The notes under the pieces: model-generated
Databases searched by the model: none
What the model was told of the DNA's origin: nothing
Seen by the model: only the letters and a program-made list of their open reading frames with translations
Source: Paraburkholderia sp. BL21I4N1
GTDB lineage: Bacteria > Pseudomonadota > Gammaproteobacteria > Burkholderiales > Burkholderiaceae
DNA: 64,000 bases
Direction: 5' to 3'
NCBI RefSeq assembly: GCF_002973525.1
Contig: NZ_PVEN01000003.1
Location: forward strand, 575,631-639,630
Position numbers and translations under genes: made by a program
Part shown: piece by piece, positions 17,153-26,492 of the stretch
Numbering within the stretch: the first letter of the stretch is position 1
How the letters are laid out: each line of letters starts with the position of its first letter

Positions 17153-18702
17153 TGAATGCCACCGCAACCTTCGTCTTCGTGCTGTTTTTCATCGGCGTCA
17201 CGATTCTCGGCTTTGTCGCGGCCCACTGGCGGCGCGGCGATCTCGCCCATCTGGAAGAGTGGGGCCTCGGCGGCCGACGCTTCGGCACCATCGTCACCTG
17301 GTTCCTGCTGGGCGGCGACCTGTACACCGCGTACACCTTCATCGCCGTGCCGGCGCTGGTGTTCGGTGCGGGCGCAACCGGTTTCTTCGCGCTGCCGTAC
17401 ACGATCCTGATCTATCCGTTCGCGTTCGTGGTGTTCCCGAAACTGTGGAGTATCGCCAAACGTCAGGGCTACGTGACATCGGCGGACTTCGTGTCGGCAC
17501 GCTACGGCAGCCGCATGCTGGCTCTCGCGATCGCCGTCACCGGCATCGTCGCGACCATGCCGTATATCGCGCTACAACTGGTCGGTATCGAAGTGGTGAT
17601 CGGCGCGCTCGGTTTCGACACCAAGGGCTTCGTGGGCGATCTGCCGCTCATCATCGCGTTCGCGATTCTGGCGGCCTACACGTACACCTCGGGCCTGCGC
17701 GCGCCGGCCATGATCGCGGTGGTCAAGGACATCCTGATCTACATCGTGATCTTCGCCGCGATTATCGTGATTCCGCCGCAACTGGGCGGCTTCGGGCATA
17801 TCTTCAGTATCGTGCCGCCGGCCAAGCTGCTGCTGAAGGCGCCGGACGTGTCGAGCCTGCACGGCTACAGCGCCTATGCGACGCTCGCGGTGGGTTCGGC
17901 GCTCGCGCTGTTTCTGTATCCGCACTCGATCACCGCGGTGCTGTCGTCGAAATCGGGTAACACCATCCGCCGCAACATGGCGATGCTGCCGGCTTACTCG
18001 CTGGTGCTCGGCCTGCTCGCGCTGCTCGGCTTCATGGCGTTGGCCTCGGGCGTGAAGGACATGCCGGAATTCGCGCCGTACTTCAAGGCGTTCGGCCCGA
18101 ACTTCGCCGTGCCGGCGCTGTTCTTGCATTTCTTCCCGTCGTGGTTCGTCGGCGTGGCGTTCGCGGCGATCGGCATCGGCGCGCTGGTGCCGGCGGCGAT
18201 CATGTCGATCGCGGCGGCCAACCTGTACACGCGCAATATCCACAAGGAGTTCGTGAACCGCAACATGACGCATGAGCAGGAGACCAATGTCGCGAAGCTG
18301 GTCTCGCTGATCGTCAAGGTCGGCGCGGTCGCGTTCATTCTCGGTCTGCCGCTCACGTACGCGATCCAGTTGCAACTGCTCGGCGGGATCTGGATCATCC
18401 AGACGCTGCCGGCGATCGTGCTCGGTCTGTACACGCGCGTGCTCGACTATCGCGGCCTGCTGGCCGGCTGGGCGGTGGGCATTGCAACCGGCACCTGGAT
18501 GGCGATTTCGCTGAAGCTGGCAGGCTCGATCTTCACGATTCATCTGTTCGGTCTGGCGATTCCGGGCTACGCGGCAGTGTGGTCGCTGATCGTGAATCTG
18601 GTGGTGTCGGTGGTGGTGAGCTTGCTGGTGCGCGCGTTCGGCATGCAGCGTGCCGAGGACCGCACGCGTCCGGAAGATTATCTGGATGTGGTCGAGGGCT
18701 AA
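17152..18702 (+). CDS. mctP: Monocarboxylate permease MctP-like sodium:solute symporter
   Basis: 516 residues with about 13 membrane helices, in the SSS family. Diagnostic stretches include EEWGLGGRRFGTIVTWFLLG, GDLYTAYTFIAVPALVFGAG and IGIGALVPAAIMSIAAANLY. Rhizobial MctP carries lactate, pyruvate, acetate, propionate and alanine; transport of short monocarboxylates is the likely role here. It is coupled to DUF3311 and driven by the promoter at 16785. No adjacent two-component regulator is present, unlike in some relatives. Confidence 0.9.
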   Translation: MNATATFVFVLFFIGVTILGFVAAHWRRGDLAHLEEWGLGGRRFGTIVTWFLLGGDLYTAYTFIAVPALVFGAGATGFFALPYTILIYPFAFVVFPKLWSIAKRQGYVTSADFVSARYGSRMLALAIAVTGIVATMPYIALQLVGIEVVIGALGFDTKGFVGDLPLIIAFAILAAYTYTSGLRAPAMIAVVKDILIYIVIFAAIIVIPPQLGGFGHIFSIVPPAKLLLKAPDVSSLHGYSAYATLAVGSALALFLYPHSITAVLSSKSGNTIRRNMAMLPAYSLVLGLLALLGFMALASGVKDMPEFAPYFKAFGPNFAVPALFLHFFPSWFVGVAFAAIGIGALVPAAIMSIAAANLYTRNIHKEFVNRNMTHEQETNVAKLVSLIVKVGAVAFILGLPLTYAIQLQLLGGIWIIQTLPAIVLGLYTRVLDYRGLLAGWAVGIATGTWMAISLKLAGSIFTIHLFGLAIPGYAAVWSLIVNLVVSVVVSLLVRAFGMQRAEDRTRPEDYLDVVEG

Positions 18703-18839
18703 AAGCGGCTGATTGCTTCAGCGCAGCATCGCAGTCTGAAAAACGGCGCCCTCGGACGAAAGTTCGCGGGCGTCTGTCTTTATAGGGCAGTCCAGGGCAC
18801 GATAGCGGAACTGTCTTTCGAAGGATTCGCCGCGCCGCC

Positions 18840-19964
18840 ATGGCCTCTGCCGATTCCCACACCGTGATTCCACGCCGCTCCGCGCTCAGCCGGATGGTGC
18901 GCGCGATCACCTCGCCGTATTACCGCTTTCGTCACGCGAAGGTGCTGCATAGCCTGCGCGTCGGCCTCGCGATGCTGGTGTCGATTCTGGCGACCACGGG
19001 TATCGACATTCCGCATGGCATCTGGTCGTCGGTGACGTTGCTGGTGGTGATCGGCGGTTTGCAGCATCACGGCAATATCCGCAAGAAAGCCGCCGAGCGG
19101 GCGGCCGGCACACTGCTCGGCGCGACGATCGGACTCGCGTTGATCCTCGTGCAGAATGTCACCGGCTCGCTGCCGCTGACCTATGTGCTGATGTCGATCG
19201 TCGCGGCGATCTGCGCGTGGTTCGCGATCGGCTCGTCCGGTTACATCGGGCTGTTGACGGCCATCACGATGTGCATCGTTGCCGGGCATGGCGACAACCT
19301 GATCGACGTCGGGCTGTGGCGCACGCTGAACGTGCTGATCGGCATTGTGATCGCGCTGGCGTTTTCGTTCGCGCTGCCGCTGCATGCGACCTATTCGTGG
19401 CGCTACGGGATCGCTGCCAATCTGCGCGAGTGTGCGCGTATTTATACACGTTTGATCGACGGCGAGACGATCAGCGAGGAAGAACAGGTCCAGCACTTTC
19501 TGGCGATCAACCAGCGGCTGGTGCAGTTGCGTGCGCTGATGCCGTCGGTCGCGAAAGAGATCGACGTGCCGCAGTTTAAGCTTGAGGAGATTCAGCGGCT
19601 GCACCGCTCGGTGCTCAGTGCGCTGGAACTGCTGGCCACCGGCCCGTTGATGCATGCCGACGCGGTTGCACGTGCCGCGTACGGCGCGCAGTGCGGCGCC
19701 GAGGTGCGCGCCGTGCGGGCGATTCTGCTGGCGATGTCGCGTGGCTTGCGCTTCGGCCGGGCGACGCACTTCGGGATTCCGGCCGCGTCGCCGCTCGCGC
19801 AGGCGCACGGCGACGCGGCGCTGCGGTTGCCGCCCGATCTGCAGGGACCGTATTGGCTCGGTCAGCGGCTCGCGGAGCAGGTGGACCGGCTGCGCGCACT
19901 ATTGCTGGAAACCGAGCCGAACTGGAATATCGAACGGCATTCGCGGACCTTGCTGAAGGTTTAA
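18840..19964 (+). CDS. FUSC-family inner-membrane protein
   Basis: 374 residues. The N-terminal part has six closely spaced helices, beginning HSLRVGLAMLVSILATTGI and followed by GIWSSVTLLVVIGGLQHHG and AAGTLLGATIGLALIL, the fusaric-acid-resistance (FUSC/YccS) pattern. The remaining 180 residues form a cytoplasmic helical region (SEEEQVQHFLAINQRLVQLR). Family members are half-size relatives of aromatic-acid efflux proteins (AaeB). No membrane-fusion partner gene is adjacent, so efflux is only a possibility. Confidence 0.8.
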   Translation: MASADSHTVIPRRSALSRMVRAITSPYYRFRHAKVLHSLRVGLAMLVSILATTGIDIPHGIWSSVTLLVVIGGLQHHGNIRKKAAERAAGTLLGATIGLALILVQNVTGSLPLTYVLMSIVAAICAWFAIGSSGYIGLLTAITMCIVAGHGDNLIDVGLWRTLNVLIGIVIALAFSFALPLHATYSWRYGIAANLRECARIYTRLIDGETISEEEQVQHFLAINQRLVQLRALMPSVAKEIDVPQFKLEEIQRLHRSVLSALELLATGPLMHADAVARAAYGAQCGAEVRAVRAILLAMSRGLRFGRATHFGIPAASPLAQAHGDAALRLPPDLQGPYWLGQRLAEQVDRLRALLLETEPNWNIERHSRTLLKV

Positions 19965-19994
19965 CGTGGTCCGCCGCATGGGCGTGGGGCGGCT

Positions 19995-20405
19995 TCAGTC
20001 TTCCGGCAACGTCACCATCCACATCAGACCGAAACGGTCCACCAGCATCCCGAAGCCCTTGCTCCAGAAGGTCGGCTGAAACGGCAGTGTCACCTGGCCG
20101 CCGTCGGCGAGTGCATTGAAATATTTTTCGGCGACGGCGGGCTCGGCTGTGAGCGACAGCGCGAAGCCGTCCATCTTGGCGGTGGGATCGCAATGACCGT
20201 CGGACGCCATCCAGATGGTCGAACCCATCTTGATCGACGCGTGCATGATCTTTTCCTCGAGACCGGCCCGCGGCGGGTTGTTCGGGTCAGGCGGCGCTTC
20301 CTTGTAGCGCATCTTGAGCAGCACTTCGGCGCCGAGTTTCTCGGTGTAATAGTCGAGCGCTTCTTCGCAACGGCCGTTGAAAAACACGTAAGGCTGAACG
20401 GACAT
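19995..20405 (-). CDS. PhnB-like VOC-family protein
   Basis: 136 residues. The opening QPYVFFNGRCEEALDYYTEKLG, followed by MHASIKMGSTIWMASDG and WSKGFGMLVDRFGLMWMV, matches the PhnB/YjdN (3-demethylubiquinone methyltransferase-like) branch of the VOC superfamily. Despite the name these proteins are not proven methyltransferases; they are small metal-binding-fold proteins of mostly unknown substrate. The gene stands alone between FUSC and the transaldolase hairpin. Confidence 0.85.
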   Translation of the reverse strand: MSVQPYVFFNGRCEEALDYYTEKLGAEVLLKMRYKEAPPDPNNPPRAGLEEKIMHASIKMGSTIWMASDGHCDPTAKMDGFALSLTAEPAVAEKYFNALADGGQVTLPFQPTFWSKGFGMLVDRFGLMWMVTLPED

Positions 20406-20543
20406 GATCGTCTCCTGAAGTAGGAACAGCAGGCGCCGGCGGCCCTCGGGAAACCGCCGCGAGGGACGGGCGTGCTGAAAATTGTAGTCGTCCGTTGCGG
20501 CGGGATCGTGACTTTATGTCGTAGGGTCGGGCGGGTCGGTAAA

Positions 20544-20585
20544 CGGCAAACGGCCCCGGACCGTCAGGTCCGGGGCCGTTTGCCG
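20544..20585 (-). terminator. Long hairpin downstream of transaldolase
   Basis: A perfect 19-bp stem (20544-20562 with 20567-20585) with a GTCA loop, 66 bp past the stop of the leftward transaldolase gene. The T-tract on the minus side is short (GTTTACC), so termination may be partial or the hairpin may protect the 3' end. Confidence 0.65.
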
Positions 20586-20651
20586 AATGACTTTCGCGTC
20601 AGGCGCGGCGGCTTATTCCGCCGCCGCAAAGGCCCGCAAAGCCTGCCGCCA

Positions 20652-21605
20652 TCAACGCAGCGCTTCGATCAGCTTTTCCAGCTTGACCGCGTCCGCGGCG
20701 AACGCGCGAATGCCTTCGGCGAGCTTTTCGGTCGCCATGGCTTCGTCGTTGACGAGGAAGCGGAACGACGATTCGTCGACCGGCACGCGTTCGATATCCG
20801 CACCCTGCGAGAGGTCCGGCGACAGCTTGCGTTCAACCTTGTCCGTACTTTCCTGCAGCTTTTGCAGCAGATCCGGGCTAATGGTCAGCAGATCGCAGCC
20901 GGCCAGTTCCAGCACCTGCCCCGGCGTGCGGAAGCTCGCGCCCATCACCTCGGTCTTGTAGCCGAACTTCTTGTAGTACGCGTAGATGCGGCGCACCGAC
21001 TTGACGCCCGGATCGTTGGCGCCGCCGTCTTTCGCTTCGTCCCACGCGCTGCCGGCGTTTTTCTTGTACCAGTCGTAAATCCGGCCGACGAACGGCGAAA
21101 TGAGTTGCGCACCCGCTTCGGCGCACGCCGCGGCCTGCGCGAGCGAGAACAGCAGCGTCATGTTGCAGTGGATGCCTTCCTTCTGCAGCACTTCGGCGGC
21201 GCGGATACCTTCCCACGTGGACGCGAGCTTGATCAGCACGCGTTCGCGGCCGATGCCGTGGTCCTTGTAAAGCGCGATCAACTCGCGGCCCTTGGCGATC
21301 GACGCCTCGGTGTCGAACGACAGACGCGCGTCGACTTCGGTCGACACACGGCCCGGAATGATCTTGAGGATTTCGGTACCGAACGCGATCAGCAACTGGT
21401 CGATGATGGCGCCCACCGGCTTCGACGCGTGCGCCTTCACGGTCTTTTCGAGCAGCGGCTTGTAGTCGTCTTTCTGGACGGCCTTCAGAATCAGCGACGG
21501 ATTGGTGGTCGCGTCCTGCGGCTTGTACTGGGCAAGCTGCTGGAAGTCGCCGGTATCGGCGACGACGGTGGTGTATTGCTTGAGTTGGTCGAGTGCGGTT
21601 GTCAT
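20652..21605 (-). CDS. tal: Transaldolase
   Basis: 317 residues, the length of E. coli-type TalB. It transfers a dihydroxyacetone unit between sedoheptulose-7-phosphate and glyceraldehyde-3-phosphate in the non-oxidative pentose phosphate pathway. Motifs: [26 protein letters not shown], the Schiff-base lysine in [28 protein letters not shown] and [10 protein letters not shown]. All catalytic elements look intact. A single cytosolic gene with a strong downstream hairpin. Confidence 0.96.
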   Translation of the reverse strand: MTTALDQLKQYTTVVADTGDFQQLAQYKPQDATTNPSLILKAVQKDDYKPLLEKTVKAHASKPVGAIIDQLLIAFGTEILKIIPGRVSTEVDARLSFDTEASIAKGRELIALYKDHGIGRERVLIKLASTWEGIRAAEVLQKEGIHCNMTLLFSLAQAAACAEAGAQLISPFVGRIYDWYKKNAGSAWDEAKDGGANDPGVKSVRRIYAYYKKFGYKTEVMGASFRTPGQVLELAGCDLLTISPDLLQKLQESTDKVERKLSPDLSQGADIERVPVDESSFRFLVNDEAMATEKLAEGIRAFAADAVKLEKLIEALR

Positions 21606-21854
21606 GTTCGGGCCTTCAGGGCGCGTACGCGCCGTGGTTCAGGAGAAATGAGATCGCCGCCGCACTGATCGGATTCGCCAGTGCCGGCGGCCGCGGGTCA
21701 CGCTGCAGCGCTGCCCGTCATGTTGCCGGGGCATTTTGACGGAAAGCGCTGCCGGATGCTTCTATTCTATGGCGGATCGCCTGATGCAGGGTTGACACTT
21801 GCCCAGGGCGATCCGTTCACCCGGATTTCGGGCGAGGGCGCCCGATGCGGTCGC

Positions 21855-23075
21855 TCAGCCACGCCGCGCGTTCAACACCACCTGCGTCACCACGCCCGCC
21901 ACCAGCCCCCAGAACGCCGAGCCGATCGACAGCAAGGTGAGCCCGGAGGCCGTCACCATGAACGTCACCAGCGCCGCTTCGCGCTGTTTGACGTCCTGCA
22001 TGGCATTGGCGAGACCGCTCATGATCGAGCCGAACAGCGCCAGCGCCGCGACGGACACCACCAGCGCCTTCGGCAGCGCCGCGAACAGCGCGGCGATGGT
22101 CGCGCCGAACACGCCCGCGATCAGATAGAAAATGCCGCACCAGACCGCCGCGGTGTAACGCTTGTCGCGGTTTTCGTGCGCTTCGGGGCCGGTGCAGATC
22201 GCCGCCGTGATCGCCGCAAGATTGATGCCGTGCGAGCCGAACGGTGCGAGCAGCAGCGAGGCGAGGCCGGTCGTCGAGATCAGCGGCGCCGACGGCGTGG
22301 TGTAGCCGTCCGCGCGCAGCACGGCGATGCCCGGCACGTTCTGCGACGCCATCGCGACGACGAACAGCGGAATGCCGATACTGACGCTGGCGGCCAGCGA
22401 AAACGCCGGCATCGTGAATACCGGGTGCGCGAGCGCCACGTGAAAGCGGCTGAAATCGAGCAGACCGAGCCCACCGGCCGCGGCCGTGCCGACGATCAGC
22501 GTCGTCACGATCGCATAGCGCGGGGCCAGCCGTTTGACGAGCAGATAGGTGAAGAACATGGTCAGCACGAGCGCGGTCTGAAATTGCGCGGCGCGGAAAA
22601 TCTCGATGCCGATCTCGAACAGAATCCCCGCCAGCAAAGCCGAGGCGATGCCGGCCGGGATTTTTTTCATCAGCGTGTCGAACCAGCCGGTCAAACCGAC
22701 CACCGTCAGCAGCACCGCGCAGACGATAAACGCACCGATCGCCTCGGGATACGCCACATGCGGCAGCGACGACACCAGCAGCGCCGCGCCGGGCGTCGAC
22801 CAGGCGATCACGATCGGCGCGCGAAAGCGCAGCGACAGGCCGATCGTGCAGACGGCCATGCCGATCGACAGCGCCCAGATCCACGACGAAATCTGCGCAT
22901 CGCTCAGGTGCGCGGCCTGACCCGCCTGGAACATCAGCACGAGCGAGCTGGTATAGCCGGTCATCATCGCGACGAACCCAGCGACGATCGTGGACAGCGA
23001 GGTGTCGGCAAACGGGTTGGAGCGTCCCGGCGGCGTGGCGGCAGGGGACAAATCGGGGGAGGAAGACGGACGCAT
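21855..23075 (-). CDS. benE: Benzoate/H+ symporter, BenE family
   Basis: 406 residues with about 12 hydrophobic helices. Characteristic blocks are IVAGFVAMMTGYTSSLVLMF, then IVIAWSTPGAALLVSS, a central NVPGIAVLRADGY and the GLTGWFDTLMKKIP loop, typical of BenE. BenE imports benzoate with protons. No ben catabolic genes are in the window, so substrate assignment rests on the family alone. The segment before the first helix (about 25 residues, Pro and Ser rich) is cytoplasmic. Confidence 0.88.
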   Translation of the reverse strand: MRPSSSPDLSPAATPPGRSNPFADTSLSTIVAGFVAMMTGYTSSLVLMFQAGQAAHLSDAQISSWIWALSIGMAVCTIGLSLRFRAPIVIAWSTPGAALLVSSLPHVAYPEAIGAFIVCAVLLTVVGLTGWFDTLMKKIPAGIASALLAGILFEIGIEIFRAAQFQTALVLTMFFTYLLVKRLAPRYAIVTTLIVGTAAAGGLGLLDFSRFHVALAHPVFTMPAFSLAASVSIGIPLFVVAMASQNVPGIAVLRADGYTTPSAPLISTTGLASLLLAPFGSHGINLAAITAAICTGPEAHENRDKRYTAAVWCGIFYLIAGVFGATIAALFAALPKALVVSVAALALFGSIMSGLANAMQDVKQREAALVTFMVTASGLTLLSIGSAFWGLVAGVVTQVVLNARRG

Positions 23076-23128
23076 GCGGCAGCTTTCTTATAGTTGAAGA
23101 TAAAACACGAACTGAAACACGAACGGAT

Positions 23129-24304
23129 TTATTTGCTCAGTGTGCGCATGGCGGTCTCCAGCCCGGCGAGCGTGAGCGGGTACATACGGTGGCCGAGCAC
23201 TTCGCGAATCGCGCTGACCGACTGCCGGTATGCCCACAGCCCTTCCGGTTCGGGATTGAGCCACGCGTGATGCGGGAAGTGGTCCGCCAGACGGCGCAGC
23301 CAGACCGCGCCGGCCTCGGGATTGTTGTATTCGACCGAGCCGCCCGGCTGCAGCACTTCGTACGGGCTCATGGTCGCGTCGCCGACGAAGATCAGCTTGT
23401 AGTCGGGCGTGAACTTGTGCAGCACGTCCCACGTTGGCATGCGTTCGGCGTGACGGCGGCGGTTGTTCTTCCACAGGAAATCGTACACACAGTTGTGGAA
23501 GTAATAGAACTCGAGGTGCTTGAACTCGGCCTTGGCGGCGGAGAACAGTTCCTCGACGCGCTTGATGTGATCGTCCATCGAGCCGCCCACGTCGAGCAGC
23601 ATCAGCACTTTCACCTTGTTGTGTCGCTCCGGGACCATCTTCAGGTCGAGCCAGCCGGCGTTCGCGGCGGTGCTGCGGATCGTGTCGGGCAAGTCGAGTT
23701 CTTCGGCGGCGCCTTCGCGCGCGAAGCGGCGCAGACGGCGCAGTGCGACCTTGATGTTGCGCGTGCCGATTTCGACCTGGTCGTCGTAGTCGCGATAGGC
23801 GCGCGACTCCCACACTTTCACCGCGGTGCGATTGCCCGCCGCGTCGCCGCCAATACGCACGCCTTCCGGGTTATAGCCGCCGTTGCCGAACGGCGAGGTG
23901 CCGCCGGTGCCGATCCACTTGCTGCCGCCTTCGTGGCGCTCTTTCTGTTCGTCGAACAGTTCCTTGAGACGTTCCATCAGCTTGTCGAGGCCGCCCATGG
24001 CTTCGATCTGGGCTTTTTCCTCTGGCGACAGATCGCGTTGCAGCTTCTTTTTCAACCAGTCGAGCGGGACGTCGAAGGCCAGTTCCGACGCTTTCGCGAC
24101 GCCGTTGAAATAGGCGCCGAACGCCTGGTCGAACTTGTCGAAATACTGCTCGTCCTTCACCAGCGTGATGCGCGAGAGGTAGTAGAACTCGTCGAGCGAC
24201 GGCGCGATCACGTTGGCCTTGAGCGCCTCGAGCAGCGTCAGATATTCCTTTACCGACACCGGCAGCTTGGCGGCGCGCAGCGAGTAGAAGAAGTCGATCA
24301 GCAT
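23129..24304 (-). CDS. VWA (CoxE-like) protein, partner of the MoxR ATPase
   Basis: 391 residues. The N-terminal half is helical (YSLRAAKLPVSVKEYLTLLE onward). A polar Gly-rich stretch near 120-150 leads into a C-terminal von Willebrand factor A domain with a MIDAS-like VLMLLDVGGSMDDHIKRVEE near residue 240 and YYFHNCVYDFLW. It is 105 bp downstream of, and on the same strand as, a MoxR AAA ATPase. Such pairs act in metal-cofactor insertion or maturation of enzyme complexes (CoxD/CoxE and NorQ/NorD are known examples). The client here is unknown. Confidence 0.85.
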   Translation of the reverse strand: MLIDFFYSLRAAKLPVSVKEYLTLLEALKANVIAPSLDEFYYLSRITLVKDEQYFDKFDQAFGAYFNGVAKASELAFDVPLDWLKKKLQRDLSPEEKAQIEAMGGLDKLMERLKELFDEQKERHEGGSKWIGTGGTSPFGNGGYNPEGVRIGGDAAGNRTAVKVWESRAYRDYDDQVEIGTRNIKVALRRLRRFAREGAAEELDLPDTIRSTAANAGWLDLKMVPERHNKVKVLMLLDVGGSMDDHIKRVEELFSAAKAEFKHLEFYYFHNCVYDFLWKNNRRRHAERMPTWDVLHKFTPDYKLIFVGDATMSPYEVLQPGGSVEYNNPEAGAVWLRRLADHFPHHAWLNPEPEGLWAYRQSVSAIREVLGHRMYPLTLAGLETAMRTLSK

Positions 24305-24409
24305 GCTGGGTCCTCGGCGGCGGGTGGTCGGTGTGACGGGCTCATCGGTGGCGGGTGGCGTTGCATCGGCGCCTGCGCGGCGCCGGCTCGGTCGCGCGTC
24401 AGACGGACA

Positions 24410-25252
24410 TCAACGGTTGTTGCGGTTCATGAAGATCAACCGTTCGAACAGGCTCACGTCCTGTTCGTTTTTCAGCAGCGCGCCGTGCAGCGGCGGGATG
24501 ATCTGTTTCTGGTCGGTCGAGCGCAGCGCTTCGGGGGGAATGTCTTCGGCGAGCAGCAGCTTGAGCCAGTCGAGCAGTTCCGAGGTGGACGGTTTCTTCT
24601 TCAGGCCGGCGACGTTGCGCAGTTCGAAAAAGCTCTGCATGGCCGCGGCGAGCAGTTCTTTCTTGATGCCGGGGTAGTGCACCTCGACGATCTGCTGCAT
24701 CGTGACCGGATCGGGAAACTTGATGTAGTGGAAAAAGCAGCGACGCAGGAAAGCGTCGGGCAATTCCTTCTCGTTGTTCGACGTGATAATCACGAGCGGG
24801 CGATGTTTCGCGCGGATCAGCTCGTGCGTTTCATACACGTAGAACTCCATGCGGTCGAGTTCGCGCAGCAGGTCGTTCGGAAATTCGATGTCGGCTTTAT
24901 CGATCTCGTCGATCAGCAGCACGGTTTGCTCATCCGCTTCGAACGCCTGCCACAGCACGCCCTTGACGATGTAATTGCGGATGTCCTTGACGCGTTCGTC
25001 GCCGAGTTGCGAATCGCGCAGGCGCGACACCGCGTCGTACTCGTAGAGCCCTTGCTGGGCCTTGGTGGTGGACTTGATATGCCACTGCAGCAACGGCATG
25101 CCGAGCGCGGCGGCGACTTCTTCCGCGAGCATGGTCTTGCCGGTGCCGGGTTCGCCCTTGATGAGCAGCGGGCGCTTCAGCGTCATCGCGGCGTTGACCG
25201 CGAGCTTGAGGTCGTCGGTGGCGACGTACTGCGATGAGCCTTCGAAACGCAT
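24410..25252 (-). CDS. MoxR-family AAA+ ATPase
   Basis: 280 residues from MRFEGSSQY; the frame continues upstream to 25483 but without domain content. Walker A GEPGTGKT at residues 33-40, Walker B VLLIDEIDKAD, sensor-1 VIITSNNEKELPDAFLRRC. These match the MoxR/CoxD-type subgroup of chaperone ATPases that work with VWA proteins. The conserved pair with the following VWA gene implies an ATP-driven maturation module acting in the cytosol. Confidence 0.9.
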   Translation of the reverse strand: MRFEGSSQYVATDDLKLAVNAAMTLKRPLLIKGEPGTGKTMLAEEVAAALGMPLLQWHIKSTTKAQQGLYEYDAVSRLRDSQLGDERVKDIRNYIVKGVLWQAFEADEQTVLLIDEIDKADIEFPNDLLRELDRMEFYVYETHELIRAKHRPLVIITSNNEKELPDAFLRRCFFHYIKFPDPVTMQQIVEVHYPGIKKELLAAAMQSFFELRNVAGLKKKPSTSELLDWLKLLLAEDIPPEALRSTDQKQIIPPLHGALLKNEQDVSLFERLIFMNRNNR

Positions 25253-25583
25253 GGCGAGATGCTCTTTTTTGGGAAAAAACCCAGTATAAGTCAGAAGGCC
25301 TGTTGGCCTGAAACGGCCTCGCGTAAGGTGTGACCCGCGATGCAGCACGGTCAGGCCAGCGCCTGTAAGGCATGGTCGAGTGGCCAGAATGCTCGCCCGG
25401 GTATGCCCAGCGGGTGGGTTCGTCGGGGCGGCCGGGGCTGCCCACCCCGCTCGGTGGACGTTTCGCGCGGCGTCGCGGTACAATTAGCCCGATTTTTTTG
25501 GCCTGCGTGGCTACCCTATAAGAAGAACGGCGCGGGCCGTTGCCTTTTTGGGCGCCCGTTCCCCTCATGCCAGGTTACATGCT
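25253..25583. other. Divergent intergenic region, 331 bp
   Basis: No gene seen. It separates the leftward MoxR gene from the rightward cytochrome genes and must hold both promoters; a candidate rightward one is listed at 25455-25484. Confidence 0.5.
25455..25484 (+). promoter_or_regulatory. Candidate sigma-70 promoter for the cytochrome genes
   Basis: TGGACG (25455-25460), 18-bp spacer, TACAAT (25479-25484), about 100 bp before the first cytochrome ATG. The -35 box differs from TTGACA at two positions. Confidence 0.45.
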
Positions 25584-25952
25584 ATGAATAAATTCGTCGG
25601 CAAACACGTCGTGATCGCAGCGCTGTCGGTGCTCGCGGGCTATGCGGCCAGTGTGCAGGCAGCGGATGTCGTCGGCAATGCCAAGGCGGGTCAAGGCAAG
25701 GTCGCAATGTGTATCGGCTGCCACGGCATTCCCGAATACCGCACGGCGTACCCTGAGGTGTACCGCGTGCCCATGCTAGGCGGCCAGAATCAGCAGTACC
25801 TCGAAAACGCCATGCACGGTTACAAGAAGGGCGACCGCCACTTCGAAACCATGCATGCGATCACCACGTCTCTGTCCGATCAGGACATCGCCGACATCGC
25901 CGCTTACTACGCAGCGCAAAATTCCTCTTCGAAAAGCAATCCCGACAAGTGA
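25584..25952 (+). CDS. Periplasmic c-type cytochrome, class I
   Basis: 122 residues from MNKFVGKHVV. A signal peptide (AALSVLAGYAASVQA, cleavage before ADVVGN) is followed by one haem-binding CIGCH motif. A distal Met ligand is plausible in YRVPMLGGQ or in the MH segment HFETMHA. Such single-haem proteins carry electrons in the periplasm. The start at 25584 fits the signal peptide; the frame is open a further 36 bp upstream without a better start. It is followed 58 bp later by a second, related cytochrome. Confidence 0.88.
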   Translation: MNKFVGKHVVIAALSVLAGYAASVQAADVVGNAKAGQGKVAMCIGCHGIPEYRTAYPEVYRVPMLGGQNQQYLENAMHGYKKGDRHFETMHAITTSLSDQDIADIAAYYAAQNSSSKSNPDK

Positions 25953-26010
25953 TCGGCCGCGGTTGTCCGCCCAGTCACCCGGTTAATCAATTCGCGGGAT
26001 AGGAGAATTC

Positions 26011-26394
26011 ATGAATAAGCCACAACAGGCACTCCACACGGTGTTCAAGGCTGCATGCGCGTCGGCGGCAGTAATCGGTCTGGTTGCCGCGAACGTCGCG
26101 CACGCCGCCGACGCCGGCAACGGCAAGGTGCTGGCCGACGCCCACAACTGCGCGGCTTGCCACGGCGTCAACCTGAATAAGCCGGTGAGCCCGGAATATC
26201 CGAAGCTTGCCGGTCAGCACGCCGATTACATCTACTGGGCGCTGCGCCAATACCAGATGGGCAACGGCAACCCGCACCTCGGTCGCAACAACGCGATCAT
26301 GCAGGCGCAGGTGCAGAGCCTGTCGCAAGGCGATATGAAAGACATCGCCGCTTACGTCGAATCGCTGAACGGCGATCTGGTGCAGAAGAAGTAA
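26011..26394 (+). CDS. Periplasmic c-type cytochrome, class I (second copy)
   Basis: 127 residues. The signal peptide ends VAANVAHAADAG, followed by haem motif CAACH and the conserved YPKLAGQHADYIYWALRQYQ region, like a half of cytochrome c4 or a c553-type protein. The Shine-Dalgarno GGGATAGGAG lies just upstream. Organised like its neighbour (haem motif, GQ-Y segment, DIAAY end), so the pair together resembles the two halves of a dihaem cytochrome encoded separately. A bidirectional terminator follows. Confidence 0.9.
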   Translation: MNKPQQALHTVFKAACASAAVIGLVAANVAHAADAGNGKVLADAHNCAACHGVNLNKPVSPEYPKLAGQHADYIYWALRQYQMGNGNPHLGRNNAIMQAQVQSLSQGDMKDIAAYVESLNGDLVQKK

Positions 26395-26430
26395 GCGCGT
26401 CCGGCTGGTTGCCGCACGGCTGCCGGATTG

Positions 26431-26468
26431 AAAAGCAAACACCCCGCTTCGGCGGGGTGTTTGCTTTT
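26431..26468. terminator. Bidirectional intrinsic terminator
   Basis: A 17-bp stem (26431-26447 with 26452-26468) around TTCG, with four A on one side and four T on the other, so it works in both directions. It separates the rightward cytochrome genes from the leftward DUF1841 gene. Confidence 0.92.
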
Positions 26469-26492
26469 GGGGCTTCAGTTCAGCCCAGTGCG

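Noticed and set aside
23189..25237. A 682-residue open frame antisense to the MoxR-VWA pair
   Set aside because: It spans two real genes and their gap on the other strand and has no recognisable features.
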